Shown here: in pieces, positions 11,306 through 19,530 of the stretch
Layout: the number at the start of each line of letters is the position of its first letter
How positions within the stretch are numbered: the first letter of the stretch is position 1
Source: Nocardiopsis xinjiangensis YIM 90004
GTDB taxonomy: Bacteria; Actinomycetota; Actinomycetes; Streptosporangiales; Streptosporangiaceae
Assembly: GCF_000341145.1 (NCBI RefSeq)
Contig: NZ_ANBE01000007.1
Span: forward strand, 152,881-216,880
Direction of reading: 5' to 3'
DNA length: 64,000 nucleotides
Notes under the pieces: generated by a model
Seen by the model: the letters and a program-made list of their open reading frames with translations, nothing else
What the model was told of the DNA's origin: nothing
The model's database searches: none
Position numbers and translations under genes: made by a program

Positions 11306-12487
11306 CTACTCCTCATCCTCCTGGCTGCCGCCGCCGTTGCGGACGACCTCGTCGTAGATGAACTGCACCGAGTTCATGGAAGCCACGTTCACGGTCGCCA
11401 GGTCCGAGTCGTCGCCCGGGTCCTCAGCGTCCTGGCGTGCGGTCCAGAACACCGCCACGTAGTGGCCCATGACCTGTGTGGTGGCCTGGCTGTAGCCTTC
11501 GTTCAGCCCGGCGACGTCCTCGTCGGTCCGGGGCAGGACGAAGCCGGCCTCGGTGTCGGTGTTGGACGGGTCCAGAGCGGCCGAGACCTCTTCGGCGCCG
11601 TTGCTGTCGGCCACGTCGAAGAGTGTGACCTGGGCGACGTACTCCTGGTCGCTGTCGGTGTAGAGCGCCGAGGCCGCGTTGACACACTCGGCGTCGAGCA
11701 GGCTCTGGGCGAGGTCGCCGCCCCAGACCATGGAGGTGCAGGAATCGTTGACCTCGGTCTGCTGGGCCTGAAGGGAGACCCCGTCGAGCTCGAGCTCCTC
11801 GGTCTGGCCGAAGACGGAGTCCTCCGTCATCGGTTCGGCCCCGGAATCGCGCTGGTCGATCGCGCCGAAGGTCTCCTCGCGATCGGGCTCGGACAGGTAG
11901 AGCTCCGGGGTGAGCGTCGTGTGTCCCTCGGGGGGAGCGACGATGCCGTCCTCGGTCTCGGCGACCTGGCCGCCGTCGTTGCTGATGAACTGGTAGGTCA
12001 GCAACCCCAGGAGCAGGACCAGCGCCAGACCGAACGCGGTGAGGAGCACGGCGAGCACGGCGGTGCCGCGCTTGCGTCTGCTCTGCTCCGCGAGGGTGTA
12101 CACGATCTGGTTGGGCCGCTCGCCCAGGACCGAGACACGCTTGATGGCGCCGGCGGAGAAGGCCGAGACCTTCCCCGGGTTCTTGTCCGCGCGCCTGGCT
12201 CGGCGTCCTCGGCCACGACCCTGTCCGGGTTCCTGCTCCGCCCCGTCCTGGTACTCGTCCTCGTAGCCGTCGTCGTAGCCATGCTCGTCCTCGGCACCGG
12301 GCCCGTCCGAGCGGGTGTGGGTGTGACCGTACTCGGCGGAGAAGTCCTCCTCCGGGTCGTAGTCGTACTCGTCGACGTAGCCGTCGTCGTAGCCGTAATC
12401 GTCGGTGTAGGCCGAATCGGTGGCCTGGCCGCGACGGGATCCTCCGCGCCGGCCTTTGCGACCGAACCGGGACTCAGCTCTGCTCAC
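11306..12487 (-). CDS. Membrane-anchored exported protein, paralogue B
   Basis: A 393-residue protein of unknown function and a paralogue of the gene at 9965-11038. The N-terminal 105 residues are rich in Tyr/Asp/Glu/Gly (for example YTDDYGYDDGYVDEY) and then turn basic. One membrane segment spans about 141-167. The outside domain carries SCTSMVWGGDLAQSLLDAEC, aligning with DCGEAVWG...AADC of the paralogue, then YVAQVTLFDVADSNGAEEV and MGHYVAVFW, so the two cysteines, the VWG motif and the GHY element are conserved. The acidic Tyr-rich N-terminus is on the cytoplasmic side and is not shared with paralogue A. The start is uncertain: the GTG at 12487 is preferred, with a TTG four codons upstream. 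It lies directly downstream of lgt but behind a hairpin. Confidence 0.75.
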   Translation of the reverse strand: MSRAESRFGRKGRRGGSRRGQATDSAYTDDYGYDDGYVDEYDYDPEEDFSAEYGHTHTRSDGPGAEDEHGYDDGYEDEYQDGAEQEPGQGRGRGRRARRADKNPGKVSAFSAGAIKRVSVLGERPNQIVYTLAEQSRRKRGTAVLAVLLTAFGLALVLLLGLLTYQFISNDGGQVAETEDGIVAPPEGHTTLTPELYLSEPDREETFGAIDQRDSGAEPMTEDSVFGQTEELELDGVSLQAQQTEVNDSCTSMVWGGDLAQSLLDAECVNAASALYTDSDQEYVAQVTLFDVADSNGAEEVSAALDPSNTDTEAGFVLPRTDEDVAGLNEGYSQATTQVMGHYVAVFWTARQDAEDPGDDSDLATVNVASMNSVQFIYDEVVRNGGGSQEDEE

Positions 12488-12527
12488 GGTCCATCTCAAT
12501 CGTCAACCAAGGTGTGATCGGAAACGA

Positions 12528-12582
12528 CACAGGCGGGACGCGGGAGGGCGCTGGTGCGGCCGTCCCGCGCGTGGGGCCTGTG
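12528..12582 (-). terminator. Terminator-like long hairpin after lgt
   Basis: Outer arms CACAGGC (12528-12534) and GCCTGTG (12576-12582) are continued by GGGACG/CGTCCC (535-540 with 561-566). It starts two bases after the lgt stop on the minus strand. Confidence 0.55.
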
Positions 12583-12584
12583 AA

Positions 12585-13748
12585 TCAGTCGGGCCTCGCC
12601 CCGGAGTCCGTTCCCGTCTCGTCGACGTCGTCCTCGGTCGAGCCCTCGCTACTGGATCGCTCAGGGCTGGGGTGATATTCCGTCCCTCCACGGCCGGGCT
12701 CGCGGGAGCCGCTGCCCCGGTCGGGGAGGTCGCTGAGATCCGTGGCGCTGTAGACGGTGCTGTCGCCCTCTTCCTCGTCGCTGTCGAGGGCGCTGTAGAC
12801 GGTTCCTTCGTCGCGCGTCTCACCCGGGTCTGTGGTACCGAACACCTGGGTCCCATCGTCCTGGCCTGGGACGACGACGCTGGAGAAACGCTCGAGGCGG
12901 CGGCCGGCCCAGAAGAAGTAGGCCAGTGCGCCCGCCAGCACCACCAGGGAGACCCAGTTGTTGAGGCGCATGCCGAGGATGTCGTTGGCCGGGTCCACGC
13001 GCAGGGCCTCGATCCAGAAGCGGCCCGCGCAGTAGCCGGCGACGTAGAGGGCGAACAGGCGCCCGCCCTGCATCCGGCTCTCGAAGCGGCGCCCCAGGTA
13101 GGCGAGGACAACGGCCAGGACCAGGCACCACAGGGACTCGTAGAGGAAGGTGGGGTGGTAGGTGCTGACGCCCTCGATCATGCCCGGGCGCAGGGCCCCG
13201 TTGTCCAGAGGGGTGATCTCCAGGGCCCAGGGCACATCGGTGGGTGCGCCGAAGAGCTCCTGGTTGAAGTAGTTGCCCCAGCGGCCGAGGGCTTGGGCCA
13301 GGGGGATCGCCGGGGCGATCGCGAAGGCCAGTTTCGACATGGACAACCCGCGCTTGCGGGCGACGAGCCACACGCCGAGGGCGCCCATGGGGACGGCACC
13401 CCAGATGCCGAGTCCGCCCTCCCAGATGAAGAGGGCGCGGATGGGTTCCTGCCCTTCCACGAAATAGAGCTGGTAGTCGCTGATGACGTGGTAGAGGCGG
13501 CCGCCCACCAGGCCCAGGAGCACGGCCCACACGGCCATGTCCATGATGGTGCCCTTCTCCCCGCCCATGGCGGCCCAGCGGCGCTCGCTCCAGAAGACCG
13601 CGGCGACGACGCCGACGAGGATGCACAAGGCGTAGAAGTGGATCTCGAGGGGGCCCAGGGGGATGGAGTTGACCTCGGGGCTGGGGATGGCCGCGAGGGC
13701 GCGGCCGTGTTCGGCCGCGCCCTCAGAAGCTGTCGACGACAATCTCAC
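12585..13748 (-). CDS. lgt: Prolipoprotein diacylglyceryl transferase
   Basis: A 387-residue inner-membrane enzyme that transfers diacylglycerol from phosphatidylglycerol to the lipobox cysteine of prolipoproteins, the first step of lipoprotein maturation. The Lgt signature is visible as LGRWGNYFNQELFG, with the conserved arginine, asparagine and Gln/Glu; other conserved segments are GGRLYHVISDY, EGGLGIWGAVPMG and GRFWIEALRVD, whose arginine and glutamate are essential in studied Lgt proteins. Seven or so hydrophobic segments fill residues 35-310. The last 80 residues are a polar, acidic, probably disordered cytoplasmic tail, as often seen in actinomycetes. The start is a GTG at 13748 with only a weak GAGAG upstream. 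It follows the DsbA-like gene by 48 bases, as in the trp-lgt neighbourhood of streptomycetes. The second enzyme of the pathway, LspA, is at 50514-51161. Confidence 0.95.
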   Translation of the reverse strand: MRLSSTASEGAAEHGRALAAIPSPEVNSIPLGPLEIHFYALCILVGVVAAVFWSERRWAAMGGEKGTIMDMAVWAVLLGLVGGRLYHVISDYQLYFVEGQEPIRALFIWEGGLGIWGAVPMGALGVWLVARKRGLSMSKLAFAIAPAIPLAQALGRWGNYFNQELFGAPTDVPWALEITPLDNGALRPGMIEGVSTYHPTFLYESLWCLVLAVVLAYLGRRFESRMQGGRLFALYVAGYCAGRFWIEALRVDPANDILGMRLNNWVSLVVLAGALAYFFWAGRRLERFSSVVVPGQDDGTQVFGTTDPGETRDEGTVYSALDSDEEEGDSTVYSATDLSDLPDRGSGSREPGRGGTEYHPSPERSSSEGSTEDDVDETGTDSGARPD

Positions 13749-13796
13749 TGCTCTGCTCTCAGGTTCGCCCCGCGTGCGGGGTCTGGGCTGGGGTCT

Positions 13797-14774
13797 CTAC
13801 TCCGCGCCACCCCCGTCGTCGGCGGGTTCGGTCTCGACCTGGCCGGGGCCGGCGGAGTCGATGGCGTCGGAGAGTCCGCGGACCGTCATGGTGGCGTCGT
13901 TGTCGAGAAGCTCGCCGTTGATGTAGACGGCGGGGGTACCGCTGAAGGCGTTCTCACCGCTGTAGCGAGTGTAGGCCGTTCCGGTGGCGTCGATGATCTC
14001 GCCAGTGTAGGTCCCGTCGAGGAAGGAGGAGTCGTGTCCGTTCTCCTCGCCCCAGGCGATCAGGTCGGTCAGGACCATGGTGCCGAGGTTCTCCTGGCCG
14101 ATCTCCTGCTCGGCGGCGGACATGAGGGCGGGCACGTACTCCTCGGTGAACTCGGTGATGACCGGTTCCTCCTGCTCGAGGCGTTCGCCGAAGTCGGCCT
14201 GCTGTTCCTCGGTGGTCTCGAGCCCGTCGAACCATTCCTGGAGGTCGGAGGGGGCGAATCCCTCTTGCTGTTGGTTGGGCTGGTTCTCGAACAGGATGTC
14301 GTTGTACTCGACGAAGACGTCGTGGTCGGCGGCGGTGCGTGCTGCGACGGCCCCGCGCAGGGAGTTGCTGCTGGTGGGTACGGGCTGCTGGGCGAAGATG
14401 CTGACCGGGCGGAACTGCACGATCGCCTCGCCCTGGGCGGCCTTCTCCTTGAGGGTGTCGCCGTTGAGGTTCTCGAACTGGGCGCAGGCCGGGCACTGGT
14501 AGTCGGCGTAGACCTCTACGACAGGGGCCTCGGCCCCTTCCTGAGCCATGACGACGCTGCTGTCGGACTGGAGCGTCTGCTCGGCGAGTTCGCCCTCGTA
14601 GCCGTCACCGCGGTCGGAGCTGAGGATGACGTACCCGATGCCGACGACGAGGAGGACGACGGCGGCGGCCGCACCGACCACGAGCAGGGTCCGGTTGCGT
14701 TTGGCGGCCCTCTTCTCCTTCTCCCGCTGCTCCTTGATGCGTTCGCGGGCGCGCTTGCGCGCTTCACTGCCCAT
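13797..14774 (-). CDS. Membrane-anchored DsbA/thioredoxin-fold oxidoreductase
   Basis: A 325-residue protein with a basic N-terminus (1-28), a single membrane anchor (about 29-51) and an extracytoplasmic DsbA-type thioredoxin fold. The redox motif is CPAC at 94-97 in the context VYADYQCPACAQF, and the cis-proline loop is GTPAVYING near residue 283. An inserted helical region (about 150-220) is rich in Glu and Gln. The family catalyses disulfide formation or isomerisation in exported proteins. The partner gene just upstream on the same strand (46 bases away) encodes a MauE/DoxX-like membrane protein with a CGC motif that may reoxidise or reduce it. Lgt lies downstream. A small GC hairpin at 13768-13781 is in the gap before lgt. 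The direction of electron flow cannot be read from sequence. Confidence 0.88.
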   Translation of the reverse strand: MGSEARKRARERIKEQREKEKRAAKRNRTLLVVGAAAAVVLLVVGIGYVILSSDRGDGYEGELAEQTLQSDSSVVMAQEGAEAPVVEVYADYQCPACAQFENLNGDTLKEKAAQGEAIVQFRPVSIFAQQPVPTSSNSLRGAVAARTAADHDVFVEYNDILFENQPNQQQEGFAPSDLQEWFDGLETTEEQQADFGERLEQEEPVITEFTEEYVPALMSAAEQEIGQENLGTMVLTDLIAWGEENGHDSSFLDGTYTGEIIDATGTAYTRYSGENAFSGTPAVYINGELLDNDATMTVRGLSDAIDSAGPGQVETEPADDGGGAE

Positions 14775-14820
14775 CTGTTCTTCCCCTGATTCTTCTACTG
14801 GACTCTGTGTGCCGCGCGGG

Positions 14821-15336
14821 TCATCGGAAGAGCCCGAGGGCGCGGTCGAGGGCGAACGGCGAGCGGGGCCAGATCGCGATGAACGCGCCCAGGGCCATGA
14901 AACCGAGGTCGCGTGCGATGGAGAGGCCGTAGCTGGTCTCTTCCGGGTCGACCTGTCCGCCGCCGCCGAAACAGCCGCAGTCGATGCTCAGCCCTCGTGC
15001 CATCGCGGAGAGGATCCCGGCGATGAAGACGACCATGAGCAGGGCACTGACCAGTCCGGTGTAGCGGGTGGCCAGACCCATCAGGAGCAGGAGGGCGAGG
15101 GCGAGTTCGAACAGCGGAAGAGTGTAACCGATGAGTTCGGCGACCTCGGACGGGAAGAGCTCGTAGGCCTCGACCGCTTCCACACCGAGCGCCGGCGGGT
15201 ACTTGGTGACCGCGGCGGTGATCATGATCGCGGCGAGGCCGACCCTGCAGGCCAGGGTGAGCCAGGGTTGCACGGTCTCCCACCGCGACCGCCCGGTACC
15301 GGGGTCGGCGGGGGATTCCTCTGCTGTGTCCGTCAT
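14821..15336 (-). CDS. MauE/DoxX family redox-associated membrane protein
   Basis: A 171-residue membrane protein with four hydrophobic segments (about 25-45, 66-88, 92-112 and 138-160). Between segments three and four is the motif SIDCGCFGGGG with cysteines at 120 and 122, the hallmark of the MauE/methylamine-utilisation branch of the DoxX-like superfamily. This family is a VKOR/DsbB-like or CcdA-like electron carrier for thioredoxin-fold partners. The DsbA-like gene is directly downstream on the same strand, which supports a functional pair. The start ATG at 15336 has only a poor Shine-Dalgarno. The pair lies between trpA and lgt, a position also used in other actinomycetes. The quinone or thiol partner is unknown. 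Confidence 0.85.
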   Translation of the reverse strand: MTDTAEESPADPGTGRSRWETVQPWLTLACRVGLAAIMITAAVTKYPPALGVEAVEAYELFPSEVAELIGYTLPLFELALALLLLMGLATRYTGLVSALLMVVFIAGILSAMARGLSIDCGCFGGGGQVDPEETSYGLSIARDLGFMALGAFIAIWPRSPFALDRALGLFR

Positions 15337-15707
15337 GTGGGCCCTCAGAGATCAGGGGGTGGTCCGTCGTGCACCGGTGTGCACCCGTCGAGTACGCAGG
15401 GTGAGCACCCTCGAGCTTACTGTGTGCGATCTACTGCTGTTGCCGCACATCCACGAGATCAGCCGCGCACGGGCGGGTCGTGCCGTCACCGTCCTCACCC
15501 CATCACACCATCCCGAGGGCACCGGAGGCAGGCCTTCCGGGGCTGCGGAGCGCAGATCTCACCGGATTCTCACGCTGTTGGCCGGGCCCCGGTGGAGGCG
15601 GAGAGGCGGTGGGCACCCTGCTGTGGGGCGGCCCACCGGCCGGTTCCGGAGGTCTTCGCGGCGCACCGCGGAGACCTCCGGGAGGGGGACGGGTCCCCCT
15701 GGCGCCT
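15337..15707. other. Intergenic region between trpA and the MauE/DsbA pair
   Basis: A 371-base stretch without a credible gene. It holds the trpA terminator (15646-15681), a second small hairpin GGGGGAC/GTCCCCC at 15684-15699, and near the MauE start an AGGGTG-AG-CACCCT inverted repeat at about 15399-15412. The promoter for the MauE/DsbA pair should be here but I could not pick a clear one. Confidence 0.6.
15646..15681 (-). terminator. Strong terminator after the trpCBA genes
   Basis: Bases 15646-15661 pair with 15666-15681 around a four-base loop: CCGGAGGTCT with AGACCTCCGG, continued by CGCGG/CCGCG with one wobble between. It lies 27 bases past the trpA stop on the minus strand. Confidence 0.85.
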
Positions 15708-16520
15708 CTACCGGGAGCGCACGCCCGCGGCGAGCTCCTCGGCGAAGGATTCCACCGCCAGAAGGCCGGTCTCCAGATCCGGGGCGTCCAGGATGCGCTG
15801 GCAGAATCCGGCGCCGACGATGACCCCGTCGGCGTAGGCGGCCACCTCGGCGGCCTGGGCGGAGGTGGAGATGCCCAGTCCCACGCAGATCGGCAGGCCC
15901 GAGTCCCGCGTGACGGCGCGGGTGCGGCGGACCAGCTCCTCGGCGGTCCCGGAGACCTGGGCGCGGGTGCCGGTGACCCCCATGAGGGAGGCGGCGTAGA
16001 CGAAGCCGCTGCAGGCCTCGGTGGTCAGGGCCAGCCGGCGGTCGGAGGAAGAGGGCGCCACGAGGTGGATGCGGTCCAGGCCGGTGGCCTCGGAGGCGGC
16101 GCGCCACTCGGCCGATTCCTCCGGGAGGAGGTCGGGGGTGATCACCCCGGTTCCCCCGGCCTCGGCGAGCTCGGCGGCGAAGCGTTCCACCCCGTAGCGC
16201 TCGATGGGGTTCCAGTAGGACATGACCAGGGCGGCGGCACCGGTGGCGGCGGTGGCCTCGACGACACGGAGGACGTCGTCTGTGTTGGTGCCGGCCTTCA
16301 GCGCCTGGTCGGCGGCGCGCTGGATGGTGGGACCGTCCATCATCGGGTCGGAGTAGGGCAGACCGACCTCGATGACGTCGCAGCCGCCCCGGACCATGGC
16401 CTCGACCACCTCCACGGAGGAGTCCTGGTCGGGGAACCCGGCGGGCATGTAGCCGATGAGTGCGGCCCGGTCCTCCTCGCGGGCACGGGCCAGTGTGTTC
16501 TGCAGTGTGGTGGCGCCCAT
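15708..16520 (-). CDS. trpA: Tryptophan synthase alpha chain
   Basis: A 270-residue TIM barrel that cleaves indole-3-glycerol phosphate to indole and glyceraldehyde 3-phosphate; indole is channelled to TrpB. The active-site segment CDVIEVGLPYSDPMMDGPTIQ carries the catalytic glutamate and aspartate in their usual context. LIGYMPAGFPD near the N-terminus and VIVGAGFCQRI near the C-terminus are also typical. The ATG at 16520 overlaps the trpB stop by one base (TGATG), so the pair is translationally coupled. A strong terminator follows. Length is normal. Confidence 0.96.
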   Translation of the reverse strand: MGATTLQNTLARAREEDRAALIGYMPAGFPDQDSSVEVVEAMVRGGCDVIEVGLPYSDPMMDGPTIQRAADQALKAGTNTDDVLRVVEATAATGAAALVMSYWNPIERYGVERFAAELAEAGGTGVITPDLLPEESAEWRAASEATGLDRIHLVAPSSSDRRLALTTEACSGFVYAASLMGVTGTRAQVSGTAEELVRRTRAVTRDSGLPICVGLGISTSAQAAEVAAYADGVIVGAGFCQRILDAPDLETGLLAVESFAEELAAGVRSR

Positions 16521-17737
16521 CAGGTGTGCTCCTCCGAGTCGACGAGGCCGAAGTAGGTGGCGGCGGTGTCGACGTCCTTGTCGCCGCGTCCGGACAGGTT
16601 CACCACGACGACGCCGTCGGGGCCGAGGCGCTCGCCGATCCTGCGGGCGCCGGCGAGGGCGTGTGCGGTCTCGATGGCGGGGATGATGCCCTCGGTGCGG
16701 CAGAGCAGGCGGAAGGCCTCCATGGCCTCTGCGTCGGTGACGGGCTCGTAGACGGCCCGGCCGGTCTGGGCGAGGTGGGCGTGCTCGGGCCCCACGGCCG
16801 GATAGTCCAGACCGGCGGAGATGGAGTGGCTCTCCCGGGTCTGGCCGTACTCGTCCTGCAGCACGAAGGTGCGGGCGCCGTGGAAGACTCCGGGGCTGCC
16901 TGCGGTGATGGAGGCGGCGGTGCGCTCGGTCCCGGCGCCCTCTCCCCCGGCCTCGAACCCGTACAGGGCCACGTCCTCGTCGGGGATGAAGGCGGCGAAG
17001 ACCGCCATGGCGTTGGATCCGCCGCCCACACACGCGGCGACGGCGTCGGGGAGGCGGCCCACCCGTTCCTGGACCTGCTCGCGGGCTTCGGCGCCGACGA
17101 CGTAGTGCAGGTCGCGCACGAGCTTGGGGAAGGGGTGGGGCCCTGCGACGGTCCCGAAGAGGTAGTGCGTGTGGTCGACGTTGGTGACCCAGTCGCGGAA
17201 GGCCTCGTTGATGGCGTCCTTGAGGGTACGGCTCCCGATGGTGACCGGGACGACCTCGGCACCGAGCATGCGCATGCGGGCGACGTTGAGGGCTTGGCGT
17301 TCGGTGTCCTGTTCACCCATGTAGATGACGCAGTCCAGGCCGAGGAGGGCGCAGGCGGTGGCGGTGGCCACGCCGTGCTGTCCGGCGCCGGTCTCGGCGA
17401 TGATGCGGGGTTTGCCCATGCGTTTGGCGAGCAGGGCCTGGCCGAGCACGTTGTTGATCTTGTGCGAACCGGTGTGGTTGAGGTCCTCACGCTTGAGCAG
17501 GATGCGTGCTCCGCCGGCGTGCTCGGAGAAGTTGCGGGCCTCGCTGAGCGGGCTGGGCCGACCGGTGTAGTCGCGCAGCAGTTCGTCGAGCTCGGCCTTG
17601 AACTGCGGATCCTGGCGGGCCTCGTCCCACTCGGTGTCGACCTCGTCGAGGGCGGCGACGAGGGATTCGGGGGCGAAGCGCCCTCCGAAGCGGCCGTAGT
17701 GCCCGAGTCCGTCGGGCCCGGGTCCGTCGTGGCTCAT
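16520..17737 (-). CDS. trpB: Tryptophan synthase beta chain
   Basis: A 405-residue PLP enzyme that condenses indole with serine to tryptophan. The PLP lysine is K93 in HTGSHKINN, preceded by [11 protein letters not shown]; the phosphate-binding loop is [11 protein letters not shown]. Length and motifs are those of the standard TrpB1 type that works with TrpA. The ATG at 17737 has AGGAGA about nine bases upstream; the longer frame lacks support. It overlaps trpA by one base. Between it and trpC is a 303-base gap instead of the tight spacing expected in an operon; see that entry. Confidence 0.96.
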   Translation of the reverse strand: MSHDGPGPDGLGHYGRFGGRFAPESLVAALDEVDTEWDEARQDPQFKAELDELLRDYTGRPSPLSEARNFSEHAGGARILLKREDLNHTGSHKINNVLGQALLAKRMGKPRIIAETGAGQHGVATATACALLGLDCVIYMGEQDTERQALNVARMRMLGAEVVPVTIGSRTLKDAINEAFRDWVTNVDHTHYLFGTVAGPHPFPKLVRDLHYVVGAEAREQVQERVGRLPDAVAACVGGGSNAMAVFAAFIPDEDVALYGFEAGGEGAGTERTAASITAGSPGVFHGARTFVLQDEYGQTRESHSISAGLDYPAVGPEHAHLAQTGRAVYEPVTDAEAMEAFRLLCRTEGIIPAIETAHALAGARRIGERLGPDGVVVVNLSGRGDKDVDTAATYFGLVDSEEHT

Positions 17738-18040
17738 GAGCTGGTTTCTCCTGAGGATGTGGCCGGTGGCGGCGGCCTCCCTGTGCCGTGCCGTGGTCCC
17801 GCGCGTACCGGCCGTGCTGGGCACCGCCTGAGCTGGGCGGCGCGTGGATGTGCGGAGGAACGGCGTGGGCCCGGGGCCCGGGGCCGGTTCCCCCGTGGGG
17901 CAGGTGCGGGGCGTGTCCCGTGGTGGGTCGGCGGGGTCTTCGCCGCCCGTCTCACGCGTGGGTGTGTGCGCGGAACACGCCCCCGGGCCATCGTTGGCCC
18001 GGGTGGCCGCTGCGGGGCGCTCGTGTGGGTGCCACGCGAT
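17738..18040. other. trpC-trpB gap with a possible small reading frame
   Basis: In streptomycetes this position is occupied by the small gene trpM. Here one minus-strand frame runs from an ATG at 17988 and ends in a TGA that overlaps the trpB ATG (ATGA), which would fit a coupled small gene of about 84 codons. Its product would be dominated by Arg, Pro and His (for example [15 protein letters not shown]) and its codon positions look non-coding, and I do not recognise TrpM motifs in it. I leave it uncalled. Confidence 0.35.
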
Positions 18041-18847
18041 TCAGTTCCGGTCGCGCAGGGCCGGGTGGGCCCCGGCGGTGACCAGGTCGGCGACGGCTTC
18101 TCTGGGGTTGCGCCCGCGTACCAGGCTCTCACCCACGAGCACGGCTCCGGCCCCGGATCCGGCGTAGGCGAGCAGGTCGTGGGGGCCGCGGATCCCGGAC
18201 TCGGCGATCTTGACGACCTCGCCGGGGACGAGCGGGGCCAGGCGCGAGAAGGTGTCGCGGTCGACGTCGAGGGTCTTGAGGTTGCGCGCGTTGACGCCGA
18301 CGACGGTGGCTCCGGCGTCGAGGGCGCGGGAGACCTCTTCCTCGTCGTGGACCTCCACCAGCGGCATGAGGTCGAGGGAGCGGGCGCGTTCGATCAGCGA
18401 GACCAGGGCCTCCTGGGGCAGGGCGGCCACGATCAGCAGGACCGCGGAGGCGCCGAAGACGCGGGCTTCCCAGAGCTGGTAGGAGCTGACGACGAAGTCC
18501 TTGCGCAGCAGCGGGGTGTCCACGGATCTGCGTACGGTGGCCAGGTCCTCGATACTGCCGTGGAAACGGCGCTGTTCGGTGAGGACGCTGATGAGGCTGG
18601 CGCCCCCGGCCTCGTAGTCGCGGGCGAGCTCGGCGGGGTCGGTGATCTCGGCGAGGGGCCCTTTGGAGGGGCTGGCGCGTTTGACCTCGGCGATGACGTG
18701 GACGCCGGGGCGGCGCAGGGCGGCCTCGACGTCCGCCGGGGCGGGGCTCGTCTCCGCTCGGGCCTTGAGAACGTCCAGGGGCAGGGCCACCTGTCGTTCC
18801 GCCAGGTCGGCGCGTACCCCATCGAGGATCTCGTCGAGCACGCTCAC
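18041..18847 (-). CDS. trpC: Indole-3-glycerol phosphate synthase
   Basis: A 268-residue TIM-barrel enzyme that closes the indole ring: CdRP to indole-3-glycerol phosphate with loss of CO2 and water. Conserved motifs are [13 protein letters not shown] (catalytic lysine and phosphate region), [12 protein letters not shown] (catalytic lysine), [25 protein letters not shown] and IAESGI. The GTG at 18847 is preferred over the TTG one codon before. It is the first trp structural gene of the minus-strand group, preceded by a candidate promoter and inverted repeat (18934-18966). trpB follows after 303 bases. trpE and trpD are not in the window; PriA at 29260 is expected to supply the preceding TrpF step. 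Confidence 0.95.
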   Translation of the reverse strand: MSVLDEILDGVRADLAERQVALPLDVLKARAETSPAPADVEAALRRPGVHVIAEVKRASPSKGPLAEITDPAELARDYEAGGASLISVLTEQRRFHGSIEDLATVRRSVDTPLLRKDFVVSSYQLWEARVFGASAVLLIVAALPQEALVSLIERARSLDLMPLVEVHDEEEVSRALDAGATVVGVNARNLKTLDVDRDTFSRLAPLVPGEVVKIAESGIRGPHDLLAYAGSGAGAVLVGESLVRGRNPREAVADLVTAGAHPALRDRN

Positions 18848-18891
18848 CAATTACCCCGTTCTCTCGTGGTTGGATCCGGCCATGCATGGCG

Positions 18892-18907
18892 GTGCCCGTT
18901 CGGGCAC
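18892..18907 (-). promoter_or_regulatory. Hairpin in the trpC leader
   Basis: GTGCCCG and CGGGCAC are perfect seven-base arms separated by only two bases. It lies 45-60 bases upstream of the trpC start, inside the predicted leader. No Trp-codon-rich leader peptide could be found next to it. Confidence 0.35.
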
Positions 18908-18933
18908 GGTTTCTCCGCGTGATGTGGACCGGT

Positions 18934-18966
18934 ACACCGTGTCGCACGGTGTTGCTGGCCATCGTA
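18934..18966 (-). promoter_or_regulatory. Candidate trpC -10 box with adjacent operator-like inverted repeat
   Basis: ACACCGTG-TCG-CACGGTGT (18934-18952) is a perfect 19-base inverted repeat. On the minus strand a TACGAT -10-like hexamer (18966-18961) precedes it, so the repeat would span about +2 to +20 of a transcript, a typical repressor position. No good -35 is seen, so the promoter part is weak; the repeat itself is clear. Confidence 0.4.
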
Positions 18967-19029
18967 TCGACCTTGCCGGACCGAGGTGTCCGCGCCCCCG
19001 CCGGGACGGGGCGGCCTCGGTGGGAAGAG

Positions 19030-19440
19030 TCAGATGCCGCTGGGTCCGGTGGTACCGGCGGTGGCGATGGCGATCACGATCGCGATGATGTACAGGAGCA
19101 CGAACAGGCCCATGAGGATGGTCCCGATCAGGCTGATGATGCCGAGGATGCGGGCGGTCCGGGAGGCTTGTTCGGCGCCGGCGAGGTCACCGTAGGACCA
19201 CCGGGAGTTGACCTGGAGGGAGAAGATCAGGCCGATGATGCCGAGGATGGACATGCACCCGAAGATGCCGATGATGTTGTAGGCGAGGTAGGCCGGTGGC
19301 TGGGCCCCGGTCGGGCCGTAGGGCTGCTGGTGCGGGGGCCATTGCTGCTGGGGGCCGTAGCCGCCGACCTGGGGCGGGGGCGGCGGGTGCCCGTGTCCTG
19401 CGTTGGGGTTGTGCTGCGGGTGTTCGGGCGGCTGGTACAC
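19030..19440 (-). CDS. CD225/dispanin family small membrane protein
   Basis: A 136-residue protein. The first 50 residues are Pro/Gln/Gly/His-rich (PPPPPQVGGYGPQQQ) and probably disordered. They are followed by a dispanin-type two-helix membrane unit: AYNIIGIFGCMSILGIIGLIFSLQVNSRWSYGDLAGAEQASRTAR, then a second segment from ILGIISLIG to IVIAIATAG. The QVNSR...GD...A..AS..A+ intracellular loop is the family hallmark. Function in bacteria is unknown. The GTG at 19440 has GAGGGG at good spacing. It is between trpC and a DUF2752 gene on the same strand, a cluster shared with other actinomycete trp regions, but a tryptophan role is not shown. Confidence 0.82.
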   Translation of the reverse strand: MYQPPEHPQHNPNAGHGHPPPPPQVGGYGPQQQWPPHQQPYGPTGAQPPAYLAYNIIGIFGCMSILGIIGLIFSLQVNSRWSYGDLAGAEQASRTARILGIISLIGTILMGLFVLLYIIAIVIAIATAGTTGPSGI

Positions 19441-19530
19441 GAGTTCCCCTCGGGTCGTTTTGTGTGAGTTGTGCTTGGTGGGACGTACGGGGCAGCTGCA
19501 CAGTTCGCCCCGTTCTCCACGACATGTGGT

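Noticed and set aside
17734..18132. A 132-codon frame between trpC and trpB as a definite gene
   Set aside because: Its upstream part overlaps trpC, and its composition is Pro/Arg/His-rich with no TrpM-like motif; kept only as a finding.
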